Shown piece by piece: positions 4,842 to 6,076 of a stretch of 6,076 nucleotides of DNA. The DNA is from Candidatus Zixiibacteriota bacterium. Lineage in GTDB: Bacteria; Zixibacteria; MSB-5A5; GN15; PGXB01. The stretch spans positions 1-6,076 of the forward strand of contig JAPLUS010000285.1 of NCBI GenBank assembly GCA_026397495.1, read 5' to 3'. The notes beneath the pieces were generated by a model that saw nothing but the letters and a program-made list of their open reading frames with translations, had not been told where the DNA came from and made no database searches. The number at the start of each line of letters is the position of its first letter. Position 1 is the stretch's first letter. A program made the translations under genes and the position numbers.

Positions 4842-6076
4842 TCATTTATAGCAGACGTCCAGCTCTCGTGCCGCCTTAGCCTCATCAAGCCGACGCACCG
4901 GGGTATTTTGTGGAGCATGTTTCAGCTTCTCCGGATCGATTTCGGATTCTCTGGCAATGGCAATCAGAGTCTCGGCAAATTCCTCAAGGGTTTGTCGACT
5001 TTCGGTTTCTGTCGGCTCAATCATAAGCGCTTCCGGAACAATGAGCGGAAAATAAACCGTTGGGGCGTGAAATCCATAGTCCAAGAGACGCTTGGCAATA
5101 TCCAGGGCCTTTACTCCAAGCTTCTTCTGACGATTACAGGAGAGAACAAATTCATGCTGACATGGGCGATCATAGGGAACATCATAATCATTCTTTAGAA
5201 GCTCTTTAAGGTAATTGGCATTTAATATGGCATTATCCGATACTTTTCTCAATCCCTCCGCGCCAAGAGTCCGAATGTAAGCATAAGCCCGGATATTATT
5301 GGCGAAATTTCCATAAAAAGAATGAACCCGTCCGATTGATTTGGGTCGGTCGTAATTGAGGAAAAGCCGATTATTTTCTTTCGGATTTTTAGCAAGCACC
5401 GGCACCGGCAGGTAATCTGCCAGTTGGCCGATAACTCCTATCCCCCCACCCCCCGGTCCACCACCGCCATGGGGAGTTGAGAAAGTCTTATGCAAGTTAA
5501 AATGAAGGAGATCAAAACCAATCTTGCCCGGCTTGATAATTCCCAGTTGGGCATTGAGATTGGCGCCATCCATATACAGCAGGGCTCCGGCCTTGTGTAT
5601 AATCTCTGCAATTTTCTCAATTTCCGATTCAAACAAACCGAGCGTATTAGGATTAGTCAGCATTAATGCCGCCGTTTCCTCATCAACTGCTGCCGCTACT
5701 GTTTCGGGCGAGATAACACCATTTTCATTTGACTTTATCTGTACCGCTTCATAACCGGCCATAGAAACCGAGGCCGGATTGGTGCCATGGGCCGAGTCGG
5801 GAATAAGAATTTTCTTCCTAACCTTCCCTTTATCCCGGTGGTAACTCCTGATAAGCAGCAAACCCATAAATTCTCCCTGAGCGCCGGCCACCGGCTGAAG
5901 CGAAATAGCATCAAATCCGGAAATCTCTTTTAAGTATTCCTCAAGCTCATACATAATTTGCAATGAGCCTGTCGCCGTCCGACATGGTGCTAAGGGATGT
6001 TGATTGACAAAGCCGTCAAATGAGGCCGCCTTCTCGTTGAGCTTGGGGTTATATTTCATTGTACATGAACCGAGGG
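4842..6076 (-). CDS. gcvPB: glycine dehydrogenase (decarboxylating) subunit 2, 5'-truncated by window (gcvPB)
   Basis: PLP-dependent P-protein of the glycine cleavage system. It decarboxylates glycine and passes the aminomethyl group to the lipoyl arm of the H-protein, working as a heterodimer with GcvPA. The frame is open to the window edge: codons upstream of the internal Met at 6059 read L-G-S-C-T before MKYNPKLNE. This is the conserved (P)[11 protein letters not shown] block, so the Met is not the start. About 410 residues are visible of a family length near 480-490, so roughly 70-75 N-terminal residues lie outside. Visible motifs, numbered from the internal Met, are PVAGAQGE (57-64), [10 protein letters not shown] (88-97), TNPNTLG (135-141), YMDGANLNA (162-170) and [14 protein letters not shown] (190-203) with PLP lysine K191. 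The run [11 protein letters not shown] is slightly richer in glycine than usual. The C-terminus CYK-TGA is complete. It is presumably cotranscribed with gcvPA and other gcv genes upstream, and is closed by the terminator at 4777-4812. Confidence 0.96.
   Translation of the reverse strand, partial: LGSCTMKYNPKLNEKAASFDGFVNQHPLAPCRTATGSLQIMYELEEYLKEISGFDAISLQPVAGAQGEFMGLLLIRSYHRDKGKVRKKILIPDSAHGTNPASVSMAGYEAVQIKSNENGVISPETVAAAVDEETAALMLTNPNTLGLFESEIEKIAEIIHKAGALLYMDGANLNAQLGIIKPGKIGFDLLHFNLHKTFSTPHGGGGPGGGGIGVIGQLADYLPVPVLAKNPKENNRLFLNYDRPKSIGRVHSFYGNFANNIRAYAYIRTLGAEGLRKVSDNAILNANYLKELLKNDYDVPYDRPCQHEFVLSCNRQKKLGVKALDIAKRLLDYGFHAPTVYFPLIVPEALMIEPTETESRQTLEEFAETLIAIARESEIDPEKLKHAPQNTPVRRLDEAKAARELDVCYK

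Noticed and set aside
6057..6059. ATG at 6059 as the start of gcvPB
   Set aside because: The frame continues upstream with LGSCT, part of the conserved block preceding MKYNPK, so the Met is internal and the gene is cut by the window edge.

Overview
This is a compact bacterial chromosomal window with every recognisable gene on the minus strand, so transcription reads from high to low coordinates. In transcription order it holds the 3' part of gcvPB (glycine decarboxylase P-protein subunit 2, cut by the window edge), a two-domain energy-coupling-factor (ECF) ABC ATPase, and a pyrimidine operon, pyrR-pyrB-pyrC. There is no tRNA, rRNA, mobile element, CRISPR array or phage gene. The only non-coding stretches are 1-72, 2934-3195 and 4777-4841.

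Organism: the genes are ordinary housekeeping ones, GC is moderate, Shine-Dalgarno (SD) sites are strong, and a sigma70-like promoter is visible. A split P-protein (gcvPA/gcvPB), an RNA-binding PyrR, a stand-alone PyrB and a type I dihydroorotase are found in many Firmicutes, Thermus/Aquifex-type lineages and uncultured phyla. My low-confidence guess is an uncultured bacterium of the FCB group or a neighbouring candidate phylum (Zixibacteria-like). The sequence alone does not settle this.

Region by region (high to low): gcvPB ends at 4842. It is followed by a 7-bp hairpin, then a clear intrinsic terminator (8-bp stem plus T7) whose T-run touches the ATG of the ECF ATPase gene. That gene (4776-3196) encodes two complete ABC ATPase domains, the first with Gln in place of the switch histidine. 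Then comes a 262-bp intergenic region (3195-2934). It carries a 7-bp dyad hairpin, an 18-bp palindrome overlapping the -35 box, a TTGACC-16-TATAAT promoter, a stem-loop resembling a PyrR-binding hairpin, and a pair of complementary tracts that could switch access to the pyrR SD. pyrR (TTG start), pyrB and pyrC follow with no gaps: TAGATG between pyrR and pyrB, and an ATGA overlap between pyrB and pyrC. A weak terminator-like hairpin lies just after pyrC.

How they work together: PyrB and PyrC catalyse steps 2 and 3 of de novo UMP synthesis. PyrR is expected to sense UMP/UTP against PRPP and bind the leader RNA, giving autogenous control of the operon. No intrinsic terminator is visible in the leader, so the architecture points to translational control (SD sequestration) rather than the Bacillus-type transcription attenuation. 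This inferred switch is the most interesting item in the window.
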